This document shows, in pieces, positions 37,070 to 46,262 of a stretch of DNA of 64,000 bases (position 1 is its first letter; each line of letters begins with the position of its first letter). The notes beneath the pieces are model-generated. The model did no database searches. It was not told where the DNA came from and saw only the letters and a program-made list of their open reading frames with translations. This stretch comes from Halorussus salinisoli (lineage in GTDB: Archaea > Halobacteriota > Halobacteria > Halobacteriales > Haladaptataceae). The translations under genes and the position numbers were made by a program. The stretch is taken from NCBI GenBank assembly GCA_005239435.1, contig ML241305.1:395289-459288 (forward strand), written 5' to 3'.

Positions 37070-37164
37070 AGGTGAACCATCGACGCCCGGTTTGTAGTTC
37101 CTTTCGGAGCGACGGGGTGGCACCGAACGAAAGAAAGACCTACCCGGCGCGCGAGCGTCTCACC

Positions 37165-38265
37165 ATGGAATACGACACGCCGCTGTTCTTCCACGTGATG
37201 CAGTACGCCGCGGAGGCCGACCGAGACGTAGTGGACATGGTGAGCGGGAACCCCGACTGGGGGTCGCCCGACGCCGTCAGCGAGGGACTCCACGAGTACG
37301 CCGACCTCGGCGGTAGGGACTTCCAGTACCCGCCGAGCGAGGGTCTCCGGGGACTCCGCGAGGAGATCGCCGAGCGTCGGAACGTAGACCAGTCCCAGGT
37401 CGTCGTGACCAACGGCGGCGGCGAAGCTAACTACCTCGCCATGGCTCGCGCGCTGGAGCGCGAACGCGGGTCGGAGTTCGTCCTCACCGACCCCGTGTAC
37501 CCCTACTATCCGGGCAAGACGACGATGCTCGGCGCGACCGCTCGGTACGTCGCCACCGCCGAAGACGGCTCTCTCGACCCTGCAGAGGTGCGCGAAGCTG
37601 CCAGCGAGGAGACTGCGGCAATCGTGGTCAACACGCCGAACAACCCCACTGGCGCGGTCTACGACGAGGAGACGATGCGCGAACTCGTGGCAATCGCCGA
37701 GGAGTACGACGCCCTGCTGGTGAGCGACGAGGTGTACGACCACTTCGACTTCTCCGGGACGTTCACTTCGGCGCTGTCGTTCGACTCGGACCACCGCGTC
37801 GTCACCAACTCCTACTCGAAGACGTTCGCCATCACCGGCTTTCGCGTGGGGTACGCCGTCTTCCCCGAGTCGCTGGTGGACGTGGCCAAGACCCGCCACA
37901 TGCTGACCAACGTCGCCACTACCCGACCCGGCCAGTACGCGGTCCTCCACGCCCTGCGGAACACCGACCCGGCCTACTACGAGGCGAACCGCGAACTCCT
38001 CCGCGAGCGCGTCGAGACGTTCACCTCGGCGCTGGACGCCGCGGGTGCCGACTACTCCTCGCCCGACGGCGCGTTCTACGTGATGGCCCGCTTCCCCGGG
38101 TTCCCCGGCACGCTGGAGAACGTCGAGCGACTCGTCGACGAGGCGGGCGTCGCGGGCATGCCGGGCGAGGCGTTCGGCGAGTCCCGCGACGACTGGCTCC
38201 GGTTCGCGCTGGTGAGTCCCCGAGTCGAGGAGGCCGCCGACAGACTCGCGGATTACTTCGCGTAG
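37165..38265 (+). CDS. PLP-dependent class I/II aminotransferase
   Basis: 366 residues, fold type I. Motifs: VVVTNGGGEANYLAMARALE, DPVYPYYPGKTTML, VVNTPNNPTGAVYDEE (Asn contacting PLP), LLVSDEVYDHFDFSG (Asp-x-x-Tyr), the Schiff-base lysine in NSYSKTFAITGFRVGYAV, and an Arg in RFALVSPRVEEA for the substrate carboxylate. It resembles aspartate/aromatic-type aminotransferases of haloarchaea. Exact amino acid specificity cannot be read. Confidence 0.9.
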   Translation: MEYDTPLFFHVMQYAAEADRDVVDMVSGNPDWGSPDAVSEGLHEYADLGGRDFQYPPSEGLRGLREEIAERRNVDQSQVVVTNGGGEANYLAMARALERERGSEFVLTDPVYPYYPGKTTMLGATARYVATAEDGSLDPAEVREAASEETAAIVVNTPNNPTGAVYDEETMRELVAIAEEYDALLVSDEVYDHFDFSGTFTSALSFDSDHRVVTNSYSKTFAITGFRVGYAVFPESLVDVAKTRHMLTNVATTRPGQYAVLHALRNTDPAYYEANRELLRERVETFTSALDAAGADYSSPDGAFYVMARFPGFPGTLENVERLVDEAGVAGMPGEAFGESRDDWLRFALVSPRVEEAADRLADYFA

Positions 38266-38373
38266 GCGTGGCTCTCGGTCGTCGGATTGGCTCAGCCGCT
38301 TCCGGGTAGTCGGACTGGCGGTCCTCGACCCCGACGTTCGAGCGACCGCACGAAACGTCCGGACGGGATTGGC

Positions 38374-38392
38374 CCCGTCCTCGTATTTGAAC
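38374..38392 (+). repeat. Short intergenic motif, copy 2
   Basis: CCCGTCCTCGTATTTGAAC, 18 of 19 identical to 27086-27104. It lies between the aminotransferase and the truncated phosphate permease. Confidence 0.6.
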
Positions 38393-38486
38393 CTTCGTGT
38401 CGGCGAAGTGGTCGTACCGACGGTCGTTCGGACCGTCGAATCCGACAAGACGTTAATAGCCTCAGGTACGTACTGGCGACCGAACC

Positions 38487-39060
38487 GTGACCGACGTGCT
38501 ACTGCTCGGTGGTGCGTTCATCGCCTGCTTCGTCGCGTACAACATCGGGGGTGCGACTACCGGCCCGGCGTTCGGCCCCGCAGTCGGTTCCGGAGCCGTC
38601 ACCAAGGTCACCGCCGCGGGCCTGATGGCGCTGTTTTTCTTCGCTGGCGCGTGGACGATCGGCCGACGGGTCGTCGATACTCTCGGCCGAGAACTGGTCC
38701 GCGACCCGACGCTGTTCACGCTCCCGGTCAGCATCGTCGTCCTGTTTTTCATCGGCGGTGCGCTACTGGTCGGTAACGTCTCCGGCGCTCCGGCCTCTAC
38801 GTCCACGACTGCGGTCGGCGCGATTGCGGGATTGGGGCTCACAACGGGGGAGTTGAACTGGGCGGTAGTCGGCGAGACTCTGGCGTGGTGGCTCCTCTCG
38901 CCCGTCGTTGGATTCTGGGCGTCCGTCATGATCGGCCGGTACGTCTACCCGCGTCTCGACCGAAGTCGAGTCCGAACTCGTCGAACGGGTCGGCGAAATC
39001 GACGAGGAACTCGCGGCGGAACTCGAAGAGCGACTCGACCGGGAGGCGAGTTCGAGTTGA
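38487..39060 (+). pseudogene. Truncated and frameshifted PiT-type inorganic phosphate permease
   Basis: From the GTG at 38487 about 155 residues match the N-terminal half of a PHO4/PiT permease: CFVAYNIGGATTGPAFGPAV, GSGAVTKVTAAGLMALFFFA, NVSGAPASTSTTAVGAIAG, and FWASVMIGRYVYP. After YVYPR (about 38955) that frame becomes R/G-rich nonsense, while the +1 frame continues as VSTEVESELVERVGEIDEEL and AAELEERLDREASSS, ending at 39060. So one indel is suspected, and in either frame the second PHO4 repeat expected of a roughly 390-residue transporter is absent. Internal deletion, decay or a half-size variant are possible. Confidence 0.6.
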
Positions 39061-39114
39061 GTCACCCTGGTTCCGAACAACTAAGCCCCCGGGACGACCG
39101 CTACCGCATAACGA

Positions 39115-39615
39115 ATGGCCGACACCAGAGACGAACTCGCCGGGGTAGTGGACCTCTTCGGCGGACTCGCCCGCGACGAACTCGAACAGGCCCTGGTCGA
39201 ACTCGCGTTCAAGCAGGGCAAGCAGGTCGAACGCGAGGCGTTCACGGCCGAAATCGAGCGTGCGGTCGAAGCGTACTATCTCGTGGAAACCGAGTACGAA
39301 ACCGGGGACGACGAGGGCGACGACTCGGAGGACGGGACCGAAACCGTTCTCGTCGCCGGACCCGCGGCCTTCCCCACGGTGCCCGAGAACGGCGAGGACC
39401 TGCCACACATCCTCGACGTGCCCGACAGGGAGTTGGACCGCGAGGGACTCGGCGAGGCGGTCGCCGAGCGCCTGCACGAGGAGAGTCGAACGGTCGCGGC
39501 CGCGGGCGACGCCGAACGCGCCGAGGAGTTGCTGGACGTGAGCTACGACCTCGAAGCGTGGGCACCCGTCGAAACCGACGACGTTCGCGAGACGCTCGAC
39601 CGGGCGTTCGAGTAG
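39115..39615 (+). CDS. Conserved haloarchaeal hypothetical protein
   Basis: 166 residues, acidic, soluble. MADTRDELAGVVDLFGGLAR then DELEQALVELAFKQGKQVER suggests an N-terminal helical domain; later ETVLVAGPAAFPTVPENGED and VAERLHEESRTVAAAGDAER. I recognise it as a haloarchaeal family without function. It has normal codon use; an acidic stretch (residues about 60-75) separates two conserved parts. The frame of the broken permease overlaps it only as a non-coding shadow. Confidence 0.75.
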   Translation: MADTRDELAGVVDLFGGLARDELEQALVELAFKQGKQVEREAFTAEIERAVEAYYLVETEYETGDDEGDDSEDGTETVLVAGPAAFPTVPENGEDLPHILDVPDRELDREGLGEAVAERLHEESRTVAAAGDAERAEELLDVSYDLEAWAPVETDDVRETLDRAFE

Positions 39616-39744
39616 CGGAGCGGTTCGAGTGGCGAGGAGAATCGACTCGGACGCCGACCGAACTCCCCGTCGACCGGGAGGACCTCCCGTCAGCGGCGAA
39701 CCGAGGACGGGCAAATTAAGACGCCGGGGTACGACGTTCGGGGT

Positions 39745-40350
39745 ATGGAGTTGGGTCGCGTGGCCGACCACGTCCCGCGGGACGTTCCGGACGAGGACCA
39801 CGACGCGGCGGTGTTGGCCCCGGTGGTGGAGCGGGAGGGCGACCACTACCTCCTGTTCACCAAGCGGGCCGACCACCTCGGCGAACACGCCGGACAGATG
39901 AGTTTTCCGGGCGGCGGCCGCGAACCGAGCGACGCCGACCTCCGGGCGACCGCGCTCCGCGAGGCCGAGGAGGAGATCGGACTCCGCGCCGACGAGGCCG
40001 ACGTGGTGGGCCGACTCGACGACATCCGGACCACGAGCAGGTACGCGGTCACGCCCTACGTCGCCACCGTCCCCGACCGAACGTACACGCCCGACGAGCG
40101 CGAAGTCGCCGAAATCGCGGTGCTTCCGGTCACGGAACTGCTGGACCTGGACAACTACGAGAGCGAGCGCCGAGAACACCCCCAGTACGGCGAGGCCATC
40201 GTCCACTTCTTCCACGTCGGCGGCTACACGGTGTGGGGCGCGACGGCCCGGATTCTGGTCCAACTGCTGGAGTTGACGACCGACTGGCGCGCGCCGGAGA
40301 CCGTCGATAGAGTGGTAGACCCCGACGCCGACGTTCGGCAAGAAAATTGA
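39745..40350 (+). CDS. NUDIX hydrolase, CoA pyrophosphatase-like
   Basis: 201 residues. The Nudix box is GGGREPSDADLRATALREAE plus EEIGL, and the preceding LFTKRADHLGEHAGQMSFPG matches the upstream signature (LLTRRS..H.GE..FPGG) of CoA pyrophosphatases, which cleave CoA and acyl-CoA to 3',5'-ADP and phosphopantetheine. The C-terminal HPQYGEAIVHFFHVGGYTVW is also family-like. Start ATG 39745. Confidence 0.88.
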   Translation: MELGRVADHVPRDVPDEDHDAAVLAPVVEREGDHYLLFTKRADHLGEHAGQMSFPGGGREPSDADLRATALREAEEEIGLRADEADVVGRLDDIRTTSRYAVTPYVATVPDRTYTPDEREVAEIAVLPVTELLDLDNYESERREHPQYGEAIVHFFHVGGYTVWGATARILVQLLELTTDWRAPETVDRVVDPDADVRQEN

Positions 40351-40430
40351 TTGTTCGAGGTGCATTATTGATTCTTTCAGCAATACACTCGTGTTTCTAC
40401 CGATTACACAGTTATCTAAGAGACGGAGAA

Positions 40431-40571
40431 ATGCGGCTTCGAGGCGAGCGTGTCGTGGTCCCCGATGGAGAACTGATTTGGTTCGAAAGCCACCGCCCGG
40501 AGGTTAGTTCGGCCTGCCATCGCTTCGCCGAACGATGGGTCGTCGCAGAATCGCCGAAAGACGTCTCGTAG
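40431..40571 (+). CDS. Possible small protein
   Basis: 46 codons (MRLRGERVVVPDGELIWFES, HRPEVSSACHRFAERWVVAE, SPKDVS). Unlike spurious frames of this genome it is balanced in charge, with W, F and H. An AT-rich TATA-like CAGTTATCTAAG ends about 11 nt before the ATG, closer than the usual spacing. No family recognised. The rest of the 40351-40652 gap shows nothing. Confidence 0.3.
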   Translation: MRLRGERVVVPDGELIWFESHRPEVSSACHRFAERWVVAESPKDVS

Positions 40572-40652
40572 AAAAGTTCCAGACTGGAGCGGGTCACGGA
40601 CTCACGGCTATTCCGCGGTCGAATCGGACCGAAGGAGTACGGACCGACCGGC

Positions 40653-41432
40653 TTACCGCGCCTGCGCTCGGTCTATCCACGACGAGATGCGCTTGTCCGA
40701 GAGACCGGTCTCCTCGGCGAGTTGCTCGGCGTCGGCCTTCGCCAGTTCGGTCACGTCGGCGACGCCCGCGTCGCGGAGTCGCTCGGCGTAGGCCGGACCG
40801 ATGCCCTTCACGTCTTCGAGGGGTTCGCCCTCTCCGACGGGTTCGTCGGCGGCCGCGTCTGGTTCCTCGCTCTCGCTCTCCTCGGGCGTCGGTTCGGGTT
40901 CGTCGCCCGCGCTCTGGGAAGGTTCGGCCGCGTCCATCGACGGCTGGACCGCCTCCGCGGGTTCTGTCGCGTCGTCGCGCTGGCCCTCGACGCTCTCGGC
41001 TTCCGGAGCGGTCGTCACGTCCTCGGTACTGATACCCGTCTCGGCCTCGGACTCGTCGTCGGTCGCCTCGGCTTCTTCGATGTCCGCTTCGACTTCTCCG
41101 GCTTCCTCGGTACTCTCTTCGACTTCCCCGGTACTCGCCTCGGCTTCCGCCGCCGTTTCGGCGTCGGCGGTTTCGGCAGTCGGTTCGTCGGTCGCACTGC
41201 GTTCCGCTCCGTCGGGTTCCTCGCGCTCCGCCGCAGTCTCGTCGGGTTCCTCGGCCTCGCTGGACTCCTCCGTGCCGGTGTCGACGCCTTCGACGGCGCT
41301 CTCGACTTCCGAATCCGGTTCGACCGACTCGTCGGGTTCGCGCTCGATGGTGACGCCGGACTCGCTCCGACGGACCTGCGAGCGGTCGTCCTCGAGACCA
41401 AGCAACGACTTCAGCTTCGTGAGCAGTCCCAT
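40653..41432 (-). CDS. Helix-hairpin-helix protein with long acidic linker
   Basis: 259 residues. MGLLTKLKSLLGLEDDRSQV at the N-terminus; then about 170 residues of low-complexity E/S/T/A/D sequence; then a C-terminal helix-hairpin-helix (PLEDVKGIGPAYAERLRDAG and VADVTELAKADAEQLAEETG, about 200-240). The HhH suggests DNA or protein binding, as in DUF4332-like proteins of haloarchaea. The linker is probably disordered and adapts to high salt. Downstream of aroE on the same strand, 27 bp apart. Confidence 0.8.
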   Translation of the reverse strand: MGLLTKLKSLLGLEDDRSQVRRSESGVTIEREPDESVEPDSEVESAVEGVDTGTEESSEAEEPDETAAEREEPDGAERSATDEPTAETADAETAAEAEASTGEVEESTEEAGEVEADIEEAEATDDESEAETGISTEDVTTAPEAESVEGQRDDATEPAEAVQPSMDAAEPSQSAGDEPEPTPEESESEEPDAAADEPVGEGEPLEDVKGIGPAYAERLRDAGVADVTELAKADAEQLAEETGLSDKRISSWIDRAQAR

Positions 41433-41459
41433 TTGCGCGACAGTAGACGGCCGTGGTAC

Positions 41460-42299
41460 TTAAAGCCGTGCCCGAAGCGCCTCGTTCATCGCGTCCACGG
41501 GCGCGTCCCGACCTGTCCACCGCTCGAACGCTTCGACTCCCTGATACAGAAGCATCCACGCGCCGTCGATGGTCGTCGCGCCGCGCTCGCGGGCGTCCCG
41601 GAGGAGGCGAGTGTCGAGCGGCCGATACACCGCGTCGAGTACCGCGAGGTCGGCGTGGAGCGCGTCGGACGGGACCGGTGAGCGGTCCTCCTCCATCCCG
41701 ACACTGGTGGCGTTGATTACCACGTCGGCGTCCGAAACGCGCGTTCCGAGCGAGTCGAGCCCCCCCGAAGTGACGCGCTCGGAGACGTCCGGCGTCTCGC
41801 GTCCGACGTCGGCGACGAGTCGCTCGGCGCGCTCGACCGTCCGGTTGGCGACGTGAACCGCCGCGCCCGCGTCGGCGAGCGCGAACGCGGCCGCGCGGGC
41901 CGCACCGCCTGCGCCGACGACCACGGCGTCCCGTTCGGCCAGCGTCACGTCGTGGTGGGCGAACGACCGGCGCACGCCCGCGGCGTCGGTGTTGTGCCCG
42001 GTCGGTGCGTCGTCTGCCGCGTCGCCGTCCGGGAAGTCGATGGTGTTGACCGCGCCGATGCGGGCCGCGAGGTCGTCGGCTTCGACGTGGGGTAGCGCCG
42101 CCTCCTTGAACGGAATCGTGACGTTCAGGCCCGCGACGCCGAGCGCCCGCGCACCGTCGATCGCCGCGCCGAGGTCGTCGGGGGCCGGCTCGAAGGTGAC
42201 GTACCGCGCGTCCATTCCGAGTTCGTCGTATGCGGCCTCGTGCATCGGTGGTGACAGCGAGTGGCCCACGGGGTTGCCGAGGAGTCCGAACACGTCCAT
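41460..42299 (-). CDS. aroE: Shikimate dehydrogenase
   Basis: 279 residues; reduces 3-dehydroshikimate to shikimate with NADPH. Signatures: [20 protein letters not shown] (residues 8-27, shikimate-binding Ser pair), [20 protein letters not shown] with the catalytic Lys (about 60-79), the NADP loop [20 protein letters not shown] (about 125-144), and [16 protein letters not shown] at the C-terminus. Length is standard. Together with ADTH synthase at 52.3 kb and trpCBA, it belongs to aromatic amino acid synthesis. Confidence 0.95.
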   Translation of the reverse strand: MDVFGLLGNPVGHSLSPPMHEAAYDELGMDARYVTFEPAPDDLGAAIDGARALGVAGLNVTIPFKEAALPHVEADDLAARIGAVNTIDFPDGDAADDAPTGHNTDAAGVRRSFAHHDVTLAERDAVVVGAGGAARAAAFALADAGAAVHVANRTVERAERLVADVGRETPDVSERVTSGGLDSLGTRVSDADVVINATSVGMEEDRSPVPSDALHADLAVLDAVYRPLDTRLLRDARERGATTIDGAWMLLYQGVEAFERWTGRDAPVDAMNEALRARL

Positions 42300-42423
42300 G
42301 TCCGGCGCAAAGTCGGCGACTGGGTTAACTACTGGGTTCCGCGACCGTGTGACCGGTTCTCAGAAGATATAATTATCCAAGTACTTATTTCGCTTCTCTG
42401 ATTCGGACGCCAATAGAGAACAG

Positions 42424-43401
42424 ATGATACCGCTCCAAACGTTAGCAGATTCGTTCGCTTCGGTCGATACGCTCTATCTCTTGGGGGGCATCCTCCTGCT
42501 GTATCTCGGTGCGGAGTTGCTGGTCGACAGCGCCTCGTCGCTGGCAGTCGGCTACGGCATCGCGCCCGCGACCGTCGGCGTCACCGTCGTCGCGTTCTCG
42601 ACGACTGCACCCGAACTGTTCGTCAGTTTCGTGGGCGGCATCGGCATCTCCGGCGACATCGGACTGGGCAACATCATCGGGTCGAACATCGCCAACATCG
42701 GGTTGGTCCTCGGCGCGTCGGCGCTCGTCCAACCGCTGTCGGTCGACTCGAAGGTGCTCTGGCGACACGGCCCGTTCATGCTCGCGGCCGCGGTCCTGCT
42801 CGTCGTCCTCGGGAGCGACGGGACGCTCGGCCAGATGGACGGCGTGGGGATGCTCGCCCTGCTGGCCGTCTTCACCGGGTACATGCTCTACCAGTCCCGG
42901 ACTGCCGACGAGGAGGCCGTCCCCGAGGAGATGCAAGTCGAGGTGGACGCGGAATCAGTCAGCGCCCGACAAGTTGCGGTGCTGGCGGGCGCCGGGGCCT
43001 GTCTGCTCGGAGGCTCGGCCGGTCTCGTACAGGGCGGCACCGGCCTCCTCCGGTCGTTCGGCTTCGGCGACCTCTTCATCGGCATCACCATCATCGCGTT
43101 CGGCACGTCGCTGCCCGAACTGGCGACCTCGCTCGTGAGTTCGCTCCGCGACGAGGCCGAGTTCAGCATCGGAAACGTCGTCGGGTCGAACATCTACAAC
43201 GTCCTCGCGGTCATCGGCCTGCTCGCGGTGGTCAATCCCCTGTCGGTGGGCGCGAACGTCCAGTCGTTCCACTTCCCGATAATGATTGCCTTCACCATCG
43301 GCGCGATGGCGCTGATGGCCGTCGACCGCCGCATCTCGCGGCCGAGCGGCGTCGCGCTCGTCGGAGCGTACGGCGGCTTCGTCTATCTTCTGCTCCCCTA
43401 A
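42424..43401 (+). CDS. CaCA-family calcium/sodium antiporter (YrbG-like)
   Basis: 325 residues, about ten membrane segments in two inverted halves. Both alpha-repeats show the family signature: VTVVAFSTTAPELFVSFVGG with LGNIIGSNIANIGLVLG in the first, and ITIIAFGTSLPELATSLVSS with IGNVVGSNIYNVLAVIG in the second, containing the acidic residues that bind the cation. The central loop is acidic (TADEEAVPEEMQVEVDAESV). Probable Na+/Ca2+ or related exchange at the cell membrane. It is followed 47 bp later by a divergent relative. Confidence 0.93.
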   Translation: MIPLQTLADSFASVDTLYLLGGILLLYLGAELLVDSASSLAVGYGIAPATVGVTVVAFSTTAPELFVSFVGGIGISGDIGLGNIIGSNIANIGLVLGASALVQPLSVDSKVLWRHGPFMLAAAVLLVVLGSDGTLGQMDGVGMLALLAVFTGYMLYQSRTADEEAVPEEMQVEVDAESVSARQVAVLAGAGACLLGGSAGLVQGGTGLLRSFGFGDLFIGITIIAFGTSLPELATSLVSSLRDEAEFSIGNVVGSNIYNVLAVIGLLAVVNPLSVGANVQSFHFPIMIAFTIGAMALMAVDRRISRPSGVALVGAYGGFVYLLLP

Positions 43402-43448
43402 GGCGTAACGCAAGACCTACTTTTCGCGGTGAGCTATGCACGGACAGA

Positions 43449-44792
43449 ATGTTGGGTCGTTTACGTCATCCGCTCTCCGCAGTCGGTGCGACGACGGCGC
43501 TCACGCTCCCGTGGGTCTTCGTCTGGGCGACGGGGAGCACGCACGCTCTGAGTCACCTCCAGACGGTCGCCATCACCGGGCTCGCGGTGCTCGGCGCCTC
43601 CTTCATGCTCGCGTGGGCAGCCGAGACGGCCGAGAAGGACGTGCCGCGCGCGTTCGCGATCGCCGTGCTGGCGGTCCTCGCCGTCGCCCCCGAGTACGCG
43701 GTGGACGCGCTCTACGCGTGGACGGCCGGCGCCAACGTCGGCACCGAGCGCGGCATGGAGGCCGCGAACCTCGCGGTCGCGAACATGACCGGCGCGAACC
43801 GCATCCTCATCGGGCTCGGCTGGTCGGGCATCGCGCTGTTCACGGTGTATCGCGCCGGGAGCGCGGCGGACCCCGCAGTGGTCGAGCAGCCCGGGTTCCT
43901 GAGGAACAAGATCCAGATAGACCGCGACCTCGCGACCGAAATCGCGTTCCTGCTCGCCGCGACCGCCTACGCCTTCTTCGTGCCGCTCGGCGGCGGCATC
44001 GGCATGATAGATACCGTCTTCCTCGTCGGTCTGTACGCGATCTACATCGGCATCATCATCCGGGGCGACGTCGAGGAACACGACGAGCAGGTCGGCGTTC
44101 CGGCGTACTTCCAGAACTACCCCAGACTGCCCCGCGTCGCCAGCGTCCTCTTGTTGTTCGGCTACTCCGGTGGGATGATCTACACCGCGGTCCACCCGTT
44201 CGCGCACGGACTGGAGAGCCTCGGCCTCCAGTTCGGCATCCCGCCGTTCTTCATGATCCAGTGGATCGCGCCGCTGGCCTCCGAGTCGCCCGAACTCATC
44301 GTGGTCGCGTACCTCGTCAACAAGGCACGCTCGACCGCCGGGTTCAACGCGCTCATCTCCTCGAAGCTCAACCAGTGGACGCTCCTCATCGGGACGCTCG
44401 CGGTGGTCTACAGCATCGCGGCGGGGGCCGTCGGGTCGCTCCCCTTCGACGAGAAGCAGGCGGCCGAGATATGGATTACCGCGGCCCAGAGCTTCTTCGC
44501 CCTCGGCGTGCTGGCGAACTTCGAGATCAGCGTCCGGGAAGCGGTCGTGCTCCTGGTCCTCTTCGTCTCGCAGGTCGTCGCCGAGTTCTGGGTCATCCAG
44601 ACGATGGGCGAAGCGCAGGCAGGCGAGTTGAGCATGCTCATCCTCTACGCCTACACCGCGGTCTACGTGGTTCTCGGTGTCATCCTGTTCGTCGCGCGGC
44701 GCGACGAACTTCGGGGCATCTTCGACCGCACGGCCACGAACGCCCGCAACGCCCTTCCGGGACAGTCCGAACCGGTCGAACACGCCGACTAA
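43449..44792 (+). CDS. Divergent sodium/calcium exchanger-like membrane protein
   Basis: 447 residues, about 12 membrane segments. The alpha-repeats are degenerate: AVAPEYAVDALYAW with ANLAVANMTGANRILIGLGW in the first (GN..GSN changed to AN..TGAN) and LASESPELIVVAYLVNKARS with LISSKLNQWTLLIGTLAV in the second. The acidic residues (APE, SPE) are kept. It begins 47 bp after the canonical exchanger and both are followed by a T-tract, so they are probably one transcript; a paired or heteromeric exchanger is possible but unproven. Confidence 0.8.
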   Translation: MLGRLRHPLSAVGATTALTLPWVFVWATGSTHALSHLQTVAITGLAVLGASFMLAWAAETAEKDVPRAFAIAVLAVLAVAPEYAVDALYAWTAGANVGTERGMEAANLAVANMTGANRILIGLGWSGIALFTVYRAGSAADPAVVEQPGFLRNKIQIDRDLATEIAFLLAATAYAFFVPLGGGIGMIDTVFLVGLYAIYIGIIIRGDVEEHDEQVGVPAYFQNYPRLPRVASVLLLFGYSGGMIYTAVHPFAHGLESLGLQFGIPPFFMIQWIAPLASESPELIVVAYLVNKARSTAGFNALISSKLNQWTLLIGTLAVVYSIAAGAVGSLPFDEKQAAEIWITAAQSFFALGVLANFEISVREAVVLLVLFVSQVVAEFWVIQTMGEAQAGELSMLILYAYTAVYVVLGVILFVARRDELRGIFDRTATNARNALPGQSEPVEHAD

Positions 44793-44805
44793 CTCCCATT
44801 CGACG

Positions 44806-44818
44806 CGCTTTTCTTTCG
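44806..44818 (+). terminator. T-tract after the exchanger pair
   Basis: TTTTCTTT (44809-44816) in the 46-bp gap before dtdA. Archaeal terminators are typically T-rich without a required hairpin. Confidence 0.45.
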
Positions 44819-44838
44819 GTCCCGTCGTAGTTTCTGGC

Positions 44839-46164
44839 GTGATTGCCATCGTCGTCAGCAGAGCCGACTCGGCCTCCGAACACATCGGCGACCACCTGCT
44901 GGACCTCGCCGAGTGGGAGACCCGCGAGGACGAGACGCGGCCCGACGAAGCGGGCGGTGGAACGGTGTACTACCGCCAGAACTTCGAACTCCGCGAGTTC
45001 GACGCCCTCCACCTCGAAATCGAGGACGCCGGTGCCGCGTTTTCGGACCCCGACCTGCTCGTGTTCGCCTCCCGCCACTCCGGCGACACGGGCGAGTTGT
45101 TGACGGCCCACTTCACGGGGAACTTCGGCCCGGCCGAGTACGGCGGCGTCGAGGGCGGCCTCGCGGAAGCGTGCCCGAACGCTCACGCGCGCCTACTCGA
45201 AGGATTCGAGGAGTACGCGCCCGAGTCGTACGAAGTCGGCATGGAGTGTACACACCACGGTCCCTCGGAGGTGGGCGTCCCCTCGCTGTTCGCGGAGTTG
45301 GGGAGCGACGAAGCCCAGTGGGACGACCCCGATGCCGCGCGCGCAGTCGCGCAGGCCATCCTCGACCTGGCGGGAGTCGAACCCCACCGCGAGCGACAGA
45401 TCGTGGGCTTCGGCGGAGGCCACTACGTCCCGCGGTTCACCCGCATCGAGCGCGAGACCGACTGGGCGGTCGGTCACATCGCGGCCGACTGGGTGCTGGA
45501 CGCGATGGGGTCGCCCGACGAGAACCGCGAGGTCGTTCGTCGCGCCTTCGAGGAGAGTCGCGCAGAGCGTGCGGTCGTCGAAGGCGACTGTCCGGAATTG
45601 AAACGGGTCGTCGCGGATTTGGGGTACGACGTGGTGAGCGAGACGTGGACGCACGAGACCACCGACGTTCCGCTCGAACTGGTCGCCGACCTCGAAGCCG
45701 ACCTCTCGCCGGTCGCCGAGGGCCTGCGCTTCGGCGACTTAGCGCCGGGTTACGAGGGCGACTACGAACGCACCGACCTACCGGCCGACCTGCTCGCGGA
45801 GGCGCAGGGCATCGACGCCGAGGCCGCGCGCGAGGCGGTCGAGTCTCACGCGGTCGCGTTCGAGACCGAACAGAGCGGAACCCAAGCGGCGGGCCGGGCC
45901 GCGGTTCGGGAACCCGCCGACCGCGAGGCGCTGGTGGACGCCCTGGCGGACGTTCTCCGGACCAAGTACGATTCCGTCGCGCGCGAGGACGGCGAGGTCG
46001 TGGCCCGTGAAACCGCGTTCGACCCAGAGAAGGCCAGAACGTTGGGTATTCAGGAGGGGCCGGCGTTCGGCAAACTCTCGGCGGGCCAGTCGGTCACGGT
46101 AGACGGCGAGGAAATCGCCCCGGAAACTGTTCGGTCCGAACGAATTCGCCGATTTTCGACCTGA
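44839..46164 (+). CDS. dtdA: D-aminoacyl-tRNA deacylase (archaeal type)
   Basis: 441 residues from a GTG start. Archaeal DtdA removes D-amino acids from tRNA. Motifs: VIAIVVSRADSASEHIGDHL at the start, LVFASRHSGDTGELLTAHFT, ECTHHGPSEVGVPSLFAELG (the metal-binding HHGP), FGGGHYVPRFTRIERETDWA, and AVGHIAADWVLDAMG. Haloarchaeal proteins carry the extra C-terminal domain seen here (about 280-441). The GTG 44839 was taken because VIAIVVSRADS starts the first strand. Confidence 0.93.
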   Translation: MIAIVVSRADSASEHIGDHLLDLAEWETREDETRPDEAGGGTVYYRQNFELREFDALHLEIEDAGAAFSDPDLLVFASRHSGDTGELLTAHFTGNFGPAEYGGVEGGLAEACPNAHARLLEGFEEYAPESYEVGMECTHHGPSEVGVPSLFAELGSDEAQWDDPDAARAVAQAILDLAGVEPHRERQIVGFGGGHYVPRFTRIERETDWAVGHIAADWVLDAMGSPDENREVVRRAFEESRAERAVVEGDCPELKRVVADLGYDVVSETWTHETTDVPLELVADLEADLSPVAEGLRFGDLAPGYEGDYERTDLPADLLAEAQGIDAEAAREAVESHAVAFETEQSGTQAAGRAAVREPADREALVDALADVLRTKYDSVAREDGEVVARETAFDPEKARTLGIQEGPAFGKLSAGQSVTVDGEEIAPETVRSERIRRFST

Positions 46165-46262
46165 ATTCGGCTTAGCAACGTGCTAAATGTCACCTAACGT
46201 CATACGTGCGTCCGACATAGAGGGGAAAGATAATTACGCTCCGTTCTCAAGCCAACTTCAGC

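Noticed and set aside
38960-39719. Long R/G-rich continuation of the phosphate-permease frame over the next gene
   Set aside because: It overlaps the well-formed 39115-39615 gene in a shifted frame, its composition (R, G, T) is that of a shadow frame, and the +1 frame offers a better C-terminus ending at 39060.
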